In this document: one piece after another, positions 27,856 through 40,737 of the stretch | Layout of the letters: each line of letters opens with the position of its first letter | How positions within the stretch are numbered: the stretch's first letter is position 1 | From: Paramacrobiotus metropolitanus | Taxonomy: Eukaryota; Tardigrada; Eutardigrada; Parachela; Macrobiotidae | Reading direction: 5' to 3' | Length of the DNA stretch: 64,000 nucleotides | Assembly: GCF_019649055.1 (NCBI RefSeq) | Contig: NW_026570260.1 | Location: 682,001-746,000, forward strand | Made by a program: the position numbers and the translations under genes | Notes under the pieces: generated by a model | Seen by the model: the letters and a program-made list of their open reading frames with translations, nothing else | The model's database searches: none | What the model was told of the DNA's origin: nothing

Positions 27856-28471
27856 ATTAACGCGCCCGCGATCGATATGGATGTCTTTTGTACATGCATT
27901 TGGTAAGTCTCGATGTTTGTTTTCCCGCCAAATTCAAAACCGAGATGCGGGTTGCGTAATGCGTAGTCTGATATATTTCATTATTCTCTTTTTGACTGGG
28001 CCAAAAAGGGAAAGCATTAGCCGAAATATGGTACACACGACCGATGCGCGGCACGCTCGAGTTGGGTCATTGCATTTCCGATTGGCAAAAGTGCATACAT
28101 ATATGAAGAGAGAAAGCGACGGTTATGCGCGGTGTGTGATTTGGCCGGGATAATATTCCCTTTCATGTCGGACAACAGTACATTCACTTTGGCCCGGCAA
28201 CTGTATGTGTACAGACATGATTGCAATGTGGAGCACACTGCTAAGGGAAATCAATAGATATCCATTCCCATTCACAGTCACAGTCAGCTTGATCAAGCAG
28301 CCGCAGCAGCAATTTTCCAAGAAATACACATCTTGCGGCCTGATCCCGCTCGACCGGCTATTGCACAACCACACTGCGCGCGCTACACAATCGTCTTTTA
28401 ATCGAGCATGTCCGTAATTTCTTTTCCCAGCTCCGCCCGAGAAGGAAATGGAGACCGACCTGCTTTTCCAC

Positions 28472-28491
28472 CCATCCATCCATCCATCCAT
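28472..28491. repeat. CCAT microsatellite
   Basis: Five copies of CCAT head to tail in the spacer after the orphan membrane protein gene. Confidence 0.9.
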
Positions 28492-31400
28492 TGCTCGCTC
28501 GCGCAGTCCCAATCTTGCAAACACAAAGCGCTATTCAGGCCAACCGTTGCCAGAGATTTGTCAGGGCGGAGCAGATGCAAGCCAGCGTTATTTAAAGCAT
28601 CTTCAGATCTTTTCTTGACAGGTCTTTCACAATCCGTCTAAATGGCAACGGAGGCAAAATGGTGACCTTTGCGCCTAGCACAGCAGTAGTTGAGTATGAC
28701 AAGAGTGTCACCCATTGATACAGTTATCCCAGTCGCCGATATTAGATACTCAGACAATTGCGATTCAGCGCAGTTGCATCTAAGCCGACCTTCCACTTTA
28801 CAGTTGGCAAGTACAGCTACTTTCGATGGTCATTAAATCATAATATACGTATATTATCTTTTAATCGAATTTTAAGTCATAATCTTTTGCTCCAAACGAC
28901 GCACAGCGTGAGCCCGTCTTCGGCGTAAATGGTAGCCGCACTGTCGTATGACCACCGAAATAATCGACCACAGATTTAATCGGTTTGATAAAGACGTCGG
29001 CACTTAGTCGAATTGGCTGCCGCAAGCACAGGTCATCGAATTAACCTTAGCAAATTGAATTATTGTGTGACTGCTCAACACACCCATCAGATTAATTATA
29101 AGATTATAGATTATTATACAATTATGAATCAAATTGTCGCAAGTTACAGAACTGGCGATTATTGACCTTTTTAAATTTAATTGTTTGCTTTTACAGAGTG
29201 CCTGATTAAGCTGTGAAACCTGGAATTCCCGTTGTATTATTATACGTTGAACAAGTGATGCCGGCGGAGCGCAAAACAATGCAGTGCGTCAGCGCGCTTG
29301 ATTGGGGAGGACGAGCAGGGCAACGGTTCCCACGGGACACGCCTGGCCGTCAGGGACTGTACATGTTGATGGGCCCATCAGGGCCCCGCACTGCCGTGGC
29401 CAGCCGGATCATTTCCCCTTCCTGACCCCGTGGCCAGGGAAAATTCCTCCGCAGACATTAAAACATTGTCTCGCCTAGCACAACATAATATACCATGCAA
29501 TGCTAATACTTTTTCTATGAGGCTTGTAAACTCTTTCGATGCAGTATTAATGCGCCGCTTTCGCTGTCTGAAATTGTATTACGGCTCAGTGCTATGCAAA
29601 ATGTACAATCACTGTTGAATAAAGATGTTGAATTGGGAACTTTCCTGCTAAGCGGGCCAACGTTGGCATTGATCGCGGAATGACGATGATCCTGGGTAAT
29701 TCTTCGTAAAGTGGGAGACGATCAGTCAACAGGATCTGCGCACCGATAGACGCCGTGTCGTATTTATTGATAGACGTTTGTGCATGAATTAGTGGCTGGA
29801 GCTTTACGTGTCAGAGATACGCGCAGTAAAAACCCGGATCTTGGCGGATGCGGCTAAGTGGCGCCGGGGATACTTGATCATGCGCCGGTGCACCGCGCAG
29901 AGGCATCCTGCTTGAGGCACTGATCATTGAGAGATCAGTTTAGCGCCGGCGAAGTGCAATGCCGTGTGTGTTTATGCGTCATAGCTGGCAATTAGCAGCT
30001 GGTATCTGCGTCGGTGCAACATACGACTTCATGGATATTGGATGACGAGGTGCGTTGCACCGGTAAACAGGTTAATTTACCGACAGGAATCGATACATTC
30101 ATAAAACAATAAGCAAGACGCTGACTCATGCTGCAATGTACTGTATATTTACCTGATTTATAACCATCCGTCATTAAATTATAAAAATAGTCGGATCAGT
30201 CAAGAGTGAATTAAAACAGTACGGGCAAACGTACGAAGGAAAAGTAATTGACTAAGAAAGAGGAAACCAGCGCTATCTGCCACACCTGTCACTTCCTTCA
30301 TCTTTTTATAAGTGGCACACCGGGCAACTTAGCCAATTGACCGACCACCGACTGCGTCATTCCACTGTTTACCGGAACCCGGCATGATTCCTTCGTAGTT
30401 CTGTCAATCTTGCACTTTTTACAATAGTTATCTGCAACAATATTTACGGAAAATATTACAAGACTCGTGCTCCACTCTTCGACTAGACTTCCTTTTCATC
30501 CAATGCATAACGCGTGTTAACCTGAATTTCAGGACAACTGCTCGGCCGCAGCAAATGCATCTTCATTAATATTTGTGTCGACCCGGGTCAGAATGATGAT
30601 TGGATGAGTGAGCATAACTGAACAAATGTCAATTTGTGCGATGCAGTGTTAATGAGGCCGCATCAGAACGTCGCAGGAGTTCGTTCGCTGCGCCGGTTGA
30701 TCAGGTCAAGGCCAGCTGCCCTGCTGTAACCGTACAAAGCCCTGTAATTTACGCCTCCATAAAAGACATCAGCTGCATTGAAAGTCTGCCACTGACGCAT
30801 ACGGACGTTTTGTTCTTTCAACGCTCCTTTTTGGTGTTCTCCAGGGCATCACCTTCACGCCAGCTAACAACCGCTTTGCGGACGAAGTATGACATTAATT
30901 AATGAAAAAGCGTCACGTTTAGGACATGAACGGTAATACAATAACCGGGCGAGGTTCGCTGCTTTTTCTATTACCGCTTAAAGGTTAAGGCTTCCCGATT
31001 ATTGCCCGTTAATTTTTCTTCTTGCGGAAGTGATAATGGGACTGTCCGGCACCGAGCGCTGCGCTTTTTACTAACGCAGGATATTGTTCCTTCCAATAAA
31101 CAGCTCCAGCTATTGCTATATTTCCCATCCACAGCCAGCGTATTCTTATTACGGTAAGCGTGGATGGGGCCGGTTACGCAACGGCTCCGTATGTGTGCGT
31201 GATAGGACGTCAACGACGGCCCACAGTACGGCTCACTGGCGTGACTACCGGCCCAAAGGTCACTCCTGTTTACCCTTTCACAACGCTTCCAACGTGGCTT
31301 AAAGCATTGCGTATACCCAGTACAGTAGATAAGTAGTCGTCTGTTTCAAACATAATGGAGGTAATGCAGATTGAATGCAGTGTACATTGTACTGGGGCAG

Positions 31401-33125
31401 TTTTTACTCAAGTTTATTTTGTGCCGTTTTCTGGTGGAATAACTCAAATAACCCTGCACTTGACAAATAACACTACCTGCCTGCCTCAAATAACACAGTA
31501 GTGTAAATTTGTTCTTAATTTTTAGTACACGTTTGATTTACTTGTTCTTGAGATTCGATATGCAGCAAACGAAACTTAACCAAATGACCATAAGCACAAA
31601 TATTTGTGTGTGCAAGCAGCTCATGATCAAATTAATGGTCGACACTACTGCAAGTCAGAAGACCCATTACAAGCCATTTTAAGCAATGTCGTATTACGTT
31701 AAAATGCTTACTGTTTGTCACCCTTTACACACAGCATGTATCATGAGCTTTTAAACTTAGCCCAGTTTAAAAACTATCAGTATAGTATACATGCACTTTA
31801 ATTTGGGCAACATGCGCACCTGCCCATTAGTCGCACGGTTTGGCCCAAATGATGCTGTTGTTGTTGGATACAGGCATAAAATGATTCAGCAAACGGATAA
31901 ATAAGTACGAGTACAGAGTATAACCGGCACGTGCGAGATGCGTCTAGATCTATTTTCAGTTAAAATCCTTCTAATTGTCTGCCGGATACCGTGTGATTTG
32001 TGTAGTTGTCGCAATGGCTACTAAAGCATATTCCTGCCGCTATGATTGTCTTTGGTAGAAACGCGTTTCGATTATTTCCATCCTTCAGTAGTGCTTGCAC
32101 GTGAGTATTCCCCTATTCTTTTTTGCTTATAACATGACCCAAGATGTCGTCTCTGAGGGGCGCGAATTTAAAGAATCACCGCGGCCCGTCGTGTCATTGA
32201 ACTGTGTTTCCATTACATTCGAGAACGAGAGAATTTATGTGATAACCTGTATAAAACCACGCTATGTTGTGGTAACGTTGAGCGCACAAGCACTTCAATA
32301 TTCCAAATTAGATACTACTCTGGTAAATACTACTACATACTACAAAGTATTCTGGTAATTACAGAACCGACAATTAGCGCAGGATATCTACCCTTCGAAA
32401 GGCGAATAAAGTACTCGTCTCACTACAGTATTTGAATCCTCCTGACAACAACAAAGAAAACACCAGAAAAACACTGTCATGGCGCGGTAATTATCGCTCG
32501 ATTACTAAATGCGATGGGGTTCCACTCTGTTGCACGGATCACTGCACGTTGTACGTTGCACGTTGCACATTTCCTACCAGGGCAAATAGTTCGGAATTAA
32601 CCATCGGCAGGACGCCGCACATCATCGGCACATGCATCATCCTCACAGGCTTCATTGATGTTGCAATTTAGCAATATCTATATTTAAAGCAGATGTACCT
32701 ACCTCAGGCTACCTGCATAATCGTATTTCATAATAATATCACTTACCGCATATATGCATTTAGCGCACCATATTTTTTCAGTCGTTCTGAATATTACAAA
32801 ACTGTAGTTTTTTACTGGTGTAATCGTTGTAGTACTTTGCGAAATATCACACATTAAGGATATAATTAACAGGTGCGCAAACTGTGTATTGTGCACAGTC
32901 CCTTCTCATGTTAACTGGGACAAATTTCTTTATCTGATTGTACAACATTTACTGAGTCGTGCTCGTTGATGTGCATATTGAAAAATAAATAACGGTGCGC
33001 AAATTAGTGTTGTTCAAACCGGCTAAAGCATTTCGCTACGTTGACCTAGCAGGTCGGTTTCTCCGACGAAATTTACTTTTTCTCCGTTAGAAAGTAAAAT
33101 GAAACCGTTACAAGTATGTAGATGC

Positions 33126-33764
33126 CCGGTACATGGTACCAAATTCGTGTACATGCACGAGAACTTTTGCTATCGCGCACTCCTAAACACATTCTTGTTT
33201 CGGTTTATGGCATTCTGTAGCCAGACGATCCGTATACACTGACGCGAAAACTGGTTGTGCGCGCAACATCCGGTTCGGGAGTTATGGCTATTAGAAAATT
33301 CCCAAAAGTTTAAAAGCATTCAGGTGTACCAAAAGTCTAATTATGGACCGATCTCCCTCGAATTTTGCCCGTAAATGCACATGGCCATGAAGATCGTTTT
33401 TACACCAATCCAGACTTCCATGATTTTTTTCAAATTTTAAAATGAATATTAAAATTTGAAAAACATGCTAGAATAGTGGATCGGTGTAAAAACGTTCTTA
33501 GAGGTTATGTGCATTTTTACGCAAAATTTGAGAGAAATCGGTCCATAATCAGACTTTTGGTACACCTGAATGCTTTTAAACTTTTTGGAATTGTCCAACA
33601 GTCATAACTCCCAAACCGGATGTTGCGCGCACAAACGGTTTTCGCGCCAGTGTACACAAATCTTCTGGCTACAGAATGTCATAAAACCGAAACAAAAATG
33701 TATTTGGGAGTGCGCGAAAGTGAAAGGTTTCGTGCATGTTTACGAATTTGGTACCATGTACCGG
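33126..33764. mobile_element. Fold-back (hairpin) element, about 640 bases
   Basis: The sequence from CCGGTACATGGTACC at the left end reads as the reverse complement of the right end, where GGTACCATGTACCGG closes the element. Matching blocks run inward almost continuously (for example AACATCCGGTT / AACCGGATGTT and GGTGTACCAAAAGTCT / AGACTTTTGGTACACC). They meet in a short AT-rich centre near 33445. It has no coding capacity of its own; open frames inside are by-products. It fits a non-autonomous fold-back or MITE-like DNA element, or a folded inverted duplication. No clear target-site duplication was seen. Confidence 0.8.
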
Positions 33765-34187
33765 AAAACTGGAAGGCCGACTCTCGTTTTACCAGCCCAT
33801 CAACGCACATGCATGGTGCACCACAGTTTATTTTATCGTGGAGCTTACACCGCCTGATTTGGAATAAGGCATTAAATGAGCAAGCAAAGAAAATTGACAG
33901 AATAGCGAAATGGCGGCCGTTGCACAAATACATCCACGAATCAATATTCTAGCCAACTGCCAAACTAACTGCTAGCGTATTCGCAGCCCGGCGGAATGCC
34001 GTTAGTCCGCACATACCATATTTTTCACATTAGAAGCCGACTCGAATGGAACGAACGGTCATGTTAATTAAAGAACGCGCTTACGATAAAAGACCCTTGT
34101 TCGACTATTCCCGTGAAATTAATCGTAGAAAGGAAAATGCTTTAGTGAGCTCCCGACAACGACAGTGGCACCCAAATAACCGTCACC

Positions 34188-37100
34188 TCAGTGATCAGAC
34201 TTTTGCCGTTCCTTTTTCTTCTTTTTCTTCGGCTTTTTCGACTCTTCGCTCTCGTCGTCAGTTTCCTTTGGGGCCGATCCCGGTTCCGGCAGCTGAGCCA
34301 CCCACAAACTAGTCTTGCGGATTACTTCCACAAGGGACTCCTCGCGGTCCTTCTTGCGGCGCTTCTTTCTCTCGTCTTCTCCGCCCATATTCCGCGAAAG
34401 GTCATCGACAATCTCCATAGCTGATGCGCGAATCTCCAGTTCTTCCGTGGATCCTGTCGATCCAGTCAGACGAACCTGCACCGCCTCGTCAACCTCCTCT
34501 TCTTCGTTAACAATCACCGGCAACTTAATCCCGGCCAGTCCCATCTGTCCCACAAACTGACTGTCATCCACCGGCTCCGTTTCCGACAGGAGACTTACCC
34601 GCTCCTTCTTGTAGTTCCGGTACGGCGCGAATCCCTGTGGTCCCAGCATACTCCCAAACAGCCGCGACTGCGAATGCGACGGACCCACATGGTGCAGTCG
34701 GTGATGGTCGGCGTGCTCGTGAATGGTGGCCAGTTTGAGGGGCCGGTCGCGGGAACCTTCCGGGTAGTGCTCGATGGTGTAGCCGGAGCGATGGTCTTTC
34801 TGGATGTAAAACCCCACCGGTGTCTGGACGCTGAGCTTGGTATGTTTCTGCTTAATGCGCACCCGGCTCTGCGCGGCCCGACCGACATCAGGGACGCAAC
34901 CGTGCACGATGGGTGGGTACAGTTTCTCGATGTCGTCCAAAGTCTTTTGGTGGCGATAGCGCTCCTGACCCTGCAGCCAGTAGGTGTGCTTGTGAGGGAT
35001 GGTGTGACGGTCGTCGAGATTATCGACAGTAGTGTAATCGGGGTAAACTTTCAGGGCTTCGTAGAATGCCTCAGTCAAGAGGATGCGATAGGGGGCGCTG
35101 GCGCTTTCCGCTAATTGGGCTTCTTCATGTGCAATACCTGTACAGTTACATTAAAAACTTACTTGGAGCTATTTTATCTGAAAATCTTTAGTATATGGTA
35201 TAACTGAACAGTTACGCGACTTACTATACTTTGGCATATTTTGAAGATAACGCAGGAGGCATGATAGCCGTGAAACTACACATTACACTTTTCTAGCGCC
35301 TGTTCATACTCAAGTAACGCTTCGAACTTCCACATATTCAAATGCATCCCATACAATACCGCATTCTGAGGACATTTGACTAGGTATAGAACTGAGCTGT
35401 TGACTGACCGGTGACGGTAAATGCCCGGTGGTTATTCCCGTAGATACCCGCCACAGCCGGCCCACACGCCAGTCCAATGCGCACCTCCATACGATCCCAG
35501 TCAATGTCCAGGAGATCGGCTTTCCAGGCCTCCACCAACAGATCTAGCGCTAGCGTAGCCATCTTGGCGGCGTACTCCACGCCGCCACTGGGAATGGCCG
35601 CCACAATGGTTACACTGTCGCCGTTGGGATGCAGTCGGTGGATGTTGCGGTCCGGCGGCAGAACTTGGTCTAAAATGTGGAAGAAGCGGTTGGCGAAGTA
35701 CAGTACGGCGTCTCCGTGGGCAACGGCGCACAGGCCGTCATAGTTGACCAGCGAACAGTGCAGAACATAGACCACCTGATGGAATTTGGGTTCGATGCGG
35801 TGGCCTTCCTCCTCGGCGTCGTGCACCCACTGGGTGAGGAAGTCAGCCTCGGTGCGCGATAGTTCCTTGATCAGCTCGACGGTCTCCTCGCTGTTCTTGA
35901 TGATACTGCGCTTGTAATGCTCGATCTGGGTGCGGGTGTTGACGATAGTCAAGTCGGCCAGACGTTTCATCTCCGAGCTGGTAGCGCGCAAGATGTTGCG
36001 CAGCTCTACCATCTTAGGTCGCTCCTGGGGATCTGCCAATCAGTCAGCTATGTTATGACGATCGTAACATAAGTTTGCTATTTAACATCATGATTAATTG
36101 GTGTTGATAGATGCGCCGCTATATGCAAACTTAACCCACCCGCAGACCAGCCGGCTTTCATGATTTCGATGATGGATTTCGGTATATTGAGAGCTATCTG
36201 CTCCGGCTCTTTAAAGTCCAGAGGACGGATCGGACGGATTTCACGTTTAATCATGGCAAAGAGTTGCTCATATGACATACTGTACGGTATATTATTATAC
36301 TCGTACGGAAGATCTCGCGTCATCACTTCGAAGACGATCACCGCGAAACTGCAAAAATCACCAATCAGCCAAATTTGCATCGCTTTGACGTTCAGAATTT
36401 CTGCCGTAGCTCTCCGATGGCCTTTTGTCAAAGCGCTCAGTATTTAATCCAGTTTGAATTACGTTGCACTTTGGGTGACCTTTGCGAGCTATTGTAAATA
36501 CGAGTTTTACAAGTCTGACCTGTAAACGTCACCCGCCACCGTCGGCAGATGCGGTTCGTCCCGGCTGACCGCAGTTAAGATCTCCGGCGCCGACCACAGC
36601 AGCGGCGGAAAGTAGACTTGCTCTTCCTCCGAAGACAGATGGGCGTTCAGGACGCGCTCGCGGTTGCGGAATTTGTGCATAAGATTCTCGATTTCGTTGA
36701 CGTGCCTGCAGAAGGCGGAGCTGAGATGAGCAGTACAGCTGGTACAGAGGACGCTGTGAATTGCTGTACCAATCGGAGATACGTGTCGTCCAGTCAGCTT
36801 CCAGGAACACAACGGAACTGCGAAGGTTGCCGTGCACGAATCCGCGAGCATGGAGATACGTCAAGCCCTCGGCGATGCCTTTCACCATGCCCACTTTGAT
36901 GGGCGCATCCAGTTCGTTGCGCTTGTTGTCTAAAGCGGTGCGCAGATCACCCAGCGGACCTAAGCAATGTCAGTCTTTGGTAACTTTGCCCATGGAACTT
37001 GGTTCGTTGCATAGTTTGTTCGTGCTTGATATTCTGTCTGATCACAAAACGTTTTAATTTTGTACTTGATAATACGGGATTGCGAACTTAGTCACTGACG

Positions 37101-40100
37101 GTAAGGTAGTGGAAATTCAAAATCTCGCTTAAACAAGTGGCACTTTCTGACAATGTTGGCGGCATTTTGTCGCGCCGAGCGACAGATGACAGTCAGATGT
37201 CACATAACACCGCGACATCTGTTGTGCCAGCAAGTCACGAGCAATCGATCGCCTTAATTAAGCTCTATGGGCTCTATGGGCTCTACTTATCGCAACTGTT
37301 GCGTAACCGTCGGCCAAATGACAATGGGACAAACCTTACAGAACTGACAGACTGCAAAGCAGACTGACTGGAAGATGGAGTGCTCCGTCAAGCCGAAGAA
37401 GTGCACCACGTTGGGATGGCTGATATCGCGGATCATGCGCACCAGGCGCAGTTTAACGCCGCCACCATGGACATTGGTGAGGAACATGTCCAGTCTGGTT
37501 AGCATGACCACATCGGCACGGTACTCGCCCACGACGAAGAGAGGACGCGCGTGCCGGCCCTCTAAATATTTGCGGAAGTGCATCATGCAGTGGTACTTCT
37601 CGCGCGAGGCTTTGATAACGTGGATGCTGTCGTCGGGAATGACGTACAACTGGCGCATGATGCTGTCCATGGTCTGGCGGCGCCGTTTTAGCACAATGCA
37701 GAACACTGTGACGAGGATAATAATGAGGACTAAGGAAAGGACTGCTGCCACTATTGGCCTGAAAGTGTAACACCAGCTCTTTGCAAATTAATTCAGCTGA
37801 AAAATATAACTTATATGAACAACATAAATTTGCTATATTTTTATAAACTTAGCAAATGAGAGACCATCCCGTGAGCGGCACATTCGATGTTAAAGGGACC
37901 GCAAATTCACTGCGGGCACGTATGCATAGATTACTGAACAGGGCTTAAAAAGCGTTTCTTAATTTTGTGAAGAAATAATTTAATTTAAAATTTCGTAAAT
38001 GCATACGTACTGGGTACTTAAGATATTAGATACAAAATATTTGTAAAGCATGGCAGATAATTGTCAGGTATGGCGAATTAGATGAATGTTTAATTCATTG
38101 CAATGAACTTTACCATGGATCATACGTGTAGACCTCATCCTGCAGCTTCTGCAGAAGCAAATCCCAGACGCTGGTCAGATTGTCGGGACCGCAGCGCATA
38201 TTTTTCAACTGACTCAGCACTACGTTATCGTAGGCGCTCTCGTTGAGGATGTAAAAGTAGTGCGCATGGATAATAGCGTGGGCTTCCTGGCTAAGGTGCA
38301 CCCAGCGCAGAAAGCGAGCCGTCTCCACCTGACTAAGGCAGTCCAAGGCAAGAGTGCCGCTGGGTGCCCCGCCATAGACGATCAAGTTCACCACACTGGC
38401 CGGTTGGTAGGTGCTGTCCACGCCGTATCCCATACAGATGACGTCACACCCGGTACCCGCCAAGCTAGACCCATCCACCTGCAGTGGAGGGCCTTAAACC
38501 GCTGACCTTTCAAAATAATTTTCTAATTGGGCTTCATAAATTTCTTAAAGTAAACTGGTTCTTCGCTGAACCAGCCGAAGAAATTTTAAAATACGAGAAA
38601 ACTTTTTGGTACGATAAGTGCACAAGTACCGTCTCGGCACTGAGTTCCACAAGATTCCCGTGGGAATCGGGCACGGCGCTGAGCATGCAGTCGCCCACCT
38701 CCGGATGACAGTTTTTCGCGTAATCAGCATAGCTGACTAAGCCGATGGAGTTGTTGGCGGCGATGACGCCGCTGAGCACGCCCAGCGATGTCAGACCCGT
38801 GTGGTAGCCCGTTTGCGGCGCGGGCGATGAATTGGCAGCCATGACGTTGTTCTTCCATAGAAAGGGATACACGGTCACCTTGGGTAGATCGGCCGGCATG
38901 TACCGGTCGATCAGCTGCGTCATCCAGTAGACGGCCACTTCACTATCGACGGTGGTGGCGTCCTGGCGCACCCATACGTTGATGGTGTCAGCCGGGAAGG
39001 TGGGCAGGTTCAGGCCGACGGTGCGCAGTGATTGGTCGCTCCAGTTCACCACCTGCAACATGGATGACCGGTTTCACACCTGTTGATCATTTGGGTTGTA
39101 TTCTTACAAGTCAGGAATGCTAGCCCTCGCAATTAATACGACTGCTGAAGTAGTAGGAGAGTAACGATCCCAGTTGCGGAAGCGCCGGTAATATTGTGAA
39201 CTGATGGTGCCATGATCAGCGCGATCTCTCGGACTAATGCGCGGAGCTGGGCTCAGCCGTGTCAACCCTTTTTGGCTGCAAGTTTCCTGTTCTCGTTTGA
39301 AAGCAGGACAAGCGACTGGTGCGGCTATTTTTTTTAAAACTTATCGTAATCGTGTCGTGATCGCACTGCTATGTGACTAAGTTTATAACCATGGATTGCG
39401 AATTCTAGTGGGATAAGGTGGCGATATTCCGCCATGGCTAGTCTCTAGCAGCTCGGCCGCTACAATATTTTATCACTTACACCCGCACTGTACTGCAGCA
39501 ATAAAACGAGCGTGGGCTAATGCGATCCTACACCTCACAGAGGGACTATAGACTGATGTCTCCTCAATGACGTGGTTTATCATCTACATCGATTAGGCCT
39601 CACCATGGTCAGCCACTGCTTTTCGTTTCCTTCACCACAAGCACAGTATATGCAACGGAGTTTGGGGCAAGCCACCCTGATTTGATTATAACTGAACTGA
39701 TGTTAAAGCACCGCCTAACGTTGACCTTTTCATTTTTTTTAGCCAGTAATTACATACTATCGTGTATCGTCGTGCATGTCCCCATCAACCGTTAGAGCGA
39801 TCAGCGCCGCCGAGGCATTCGGCACCTCCAAATCGCCAGCGCCGACTGATCATCGCCTTTCCCTATGCGCTTTCTCCTCTGTCTAATTGTGTCTATCGAT
39901 TCATGAATTCATGACCTGTGTCGATAAACATAATATACCGGTAACTGCAACGATTCAGTTTAACGGTGCAGTGGCTTTGGCGACGCAAATGCGAAATACA
40001 GGTCGAATAATGACGCATTATTGTAAGATCGTGGTTGTGTAAAACAGGATGTGTGCGCTACCAAGTGAGCACAAGCTCCTTCGATAGAGAAGGAGATAAG

Positions 40101-40737
40101 CTAGAGTCAGTGCTGCTACTTATTACCTAATGACCCGTCTGCCCGTAGGGACTTGCTGTCATGACCCTCGTTATTTCATACGCCAGCAGCTGTACATATC
40201 TCACGGCGTTGTTCGACTGGTAATTTTCCAGTGCTATGCTATCCTACGGTTAATTGCGTACTGCCATTGATGACCTTTACGTCTATCGTCGTGGCGACTG
40301 ACCGTCAGATTGAAAATGCCGACAATCTGCTGTGCTGTGAGGGACAATTGCGGGGTATTGCGCAGCGTGTGCACCAACGCCATAGCGTCGACGAAAAGCG
40401 GAAAGACGACGAGATGTCGGTTGATGCTCATGTAGGCCTTCTCTTCCGTGGCAAAGAAGTAGCCGCGCTTAACCACAAAGTTTAGCGCTGCGCTGGTGGT
40501 CGGACGGGACGGTGGAAACATGATCTGGGCAGCGCCGCCGTTGCCCGTTAAACACTCGTAGCTGGTGTTGATGCGGTCGCGGACCCCGCGGGCGGTACGG
40601 TACGCCGACAGCAGGTCGTCCATTACCAGACGGTACACGTGCTCGCCGCGGCCCCGCAGTGTTGTGTATGTCGTTGTATTGAGTGTCATCATGGCGAGGA
40701 CGGGGACAACGAACAGGCTAAGGATCAACAACTCCAT
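34188..40737 (-). CDS. Receptor guanylyl-cyclase-like protein with PstS-type ectodomain
   Basis: Nine exons, all in phase: 40737-40303, 39052-38630, 38478-38114, 37758-37340, 36959-36770, 36705-36520, 36348-36140, 36032-35409, 35137-34188; 1266 residues. A signal peptide (ELLILSLFVVPVLAM) starts it. Residues about 30-400 form a type II periplasmic-binding fold: GNGGAAQ (65-71), VFPLFVDAMALV, LSLTAQQIVGIF, VNWSDQ, INVWVRQDATT and SIGLVSYADYA follow the order of PstS-like phosphate-binding proteins. A membrane helix (about 409-431) precedes a kinase-homology domain with HGNLRSS, SDW in place of DFG, and LWSAPEIL. Next come DPQERPKM and a class III cyclase domain (exon 8 and start of exon 9). 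Its catalytic residues are largely replaced: first metal Asp to Ser, guanine-contact Glu to His, and the Asn and Arg of the NTASR motif to Glu and Leu; one GD is kept. It probably binds a small ligand but makes little or no cGMP. The tail (about 280 residues) ends in a Lys-rich run. Confidence 0.85.
39053..40302 (-). other. Large first intron of the receptor gene
   Basis: 1250-base intron between the exon ending in the PBP motif GIFNLT and the exon starting VVNWSD. It is the longest intron of this gene; no gene or repeat recognised inside, so it may carry regulatory sites. Confidence 0.7.

Larger units (their letters stand above)
27856..34187. other. Gene-poor spacer with a fold-back element
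   Basis: About 6.3 kb between the orphan membrane protein gene and the 3' end of the receptor gene. No conserved protein or structural RNA recognised. It contains a CCAT microsatellite (28472-28491), a GC-richer block near 29280-29440 with palindromic GGGCCC and CCCTGGCCAC-like words, short ACGTTGC repeats near 32545-32568 and the hairpin element at 33126-33764. Confidence 0.5.

Noticed and set aside
33570-33952. Overlapping frames on both strands inside the palindrome
   Set aside because: They arise from the fold-back element; no transposase motif is seen.
34674-35114. 146-residue plus-strand frame
   Set aside because: Complement of the last exon of the receptor gene, which has clear cyclase-end and tail sequence.
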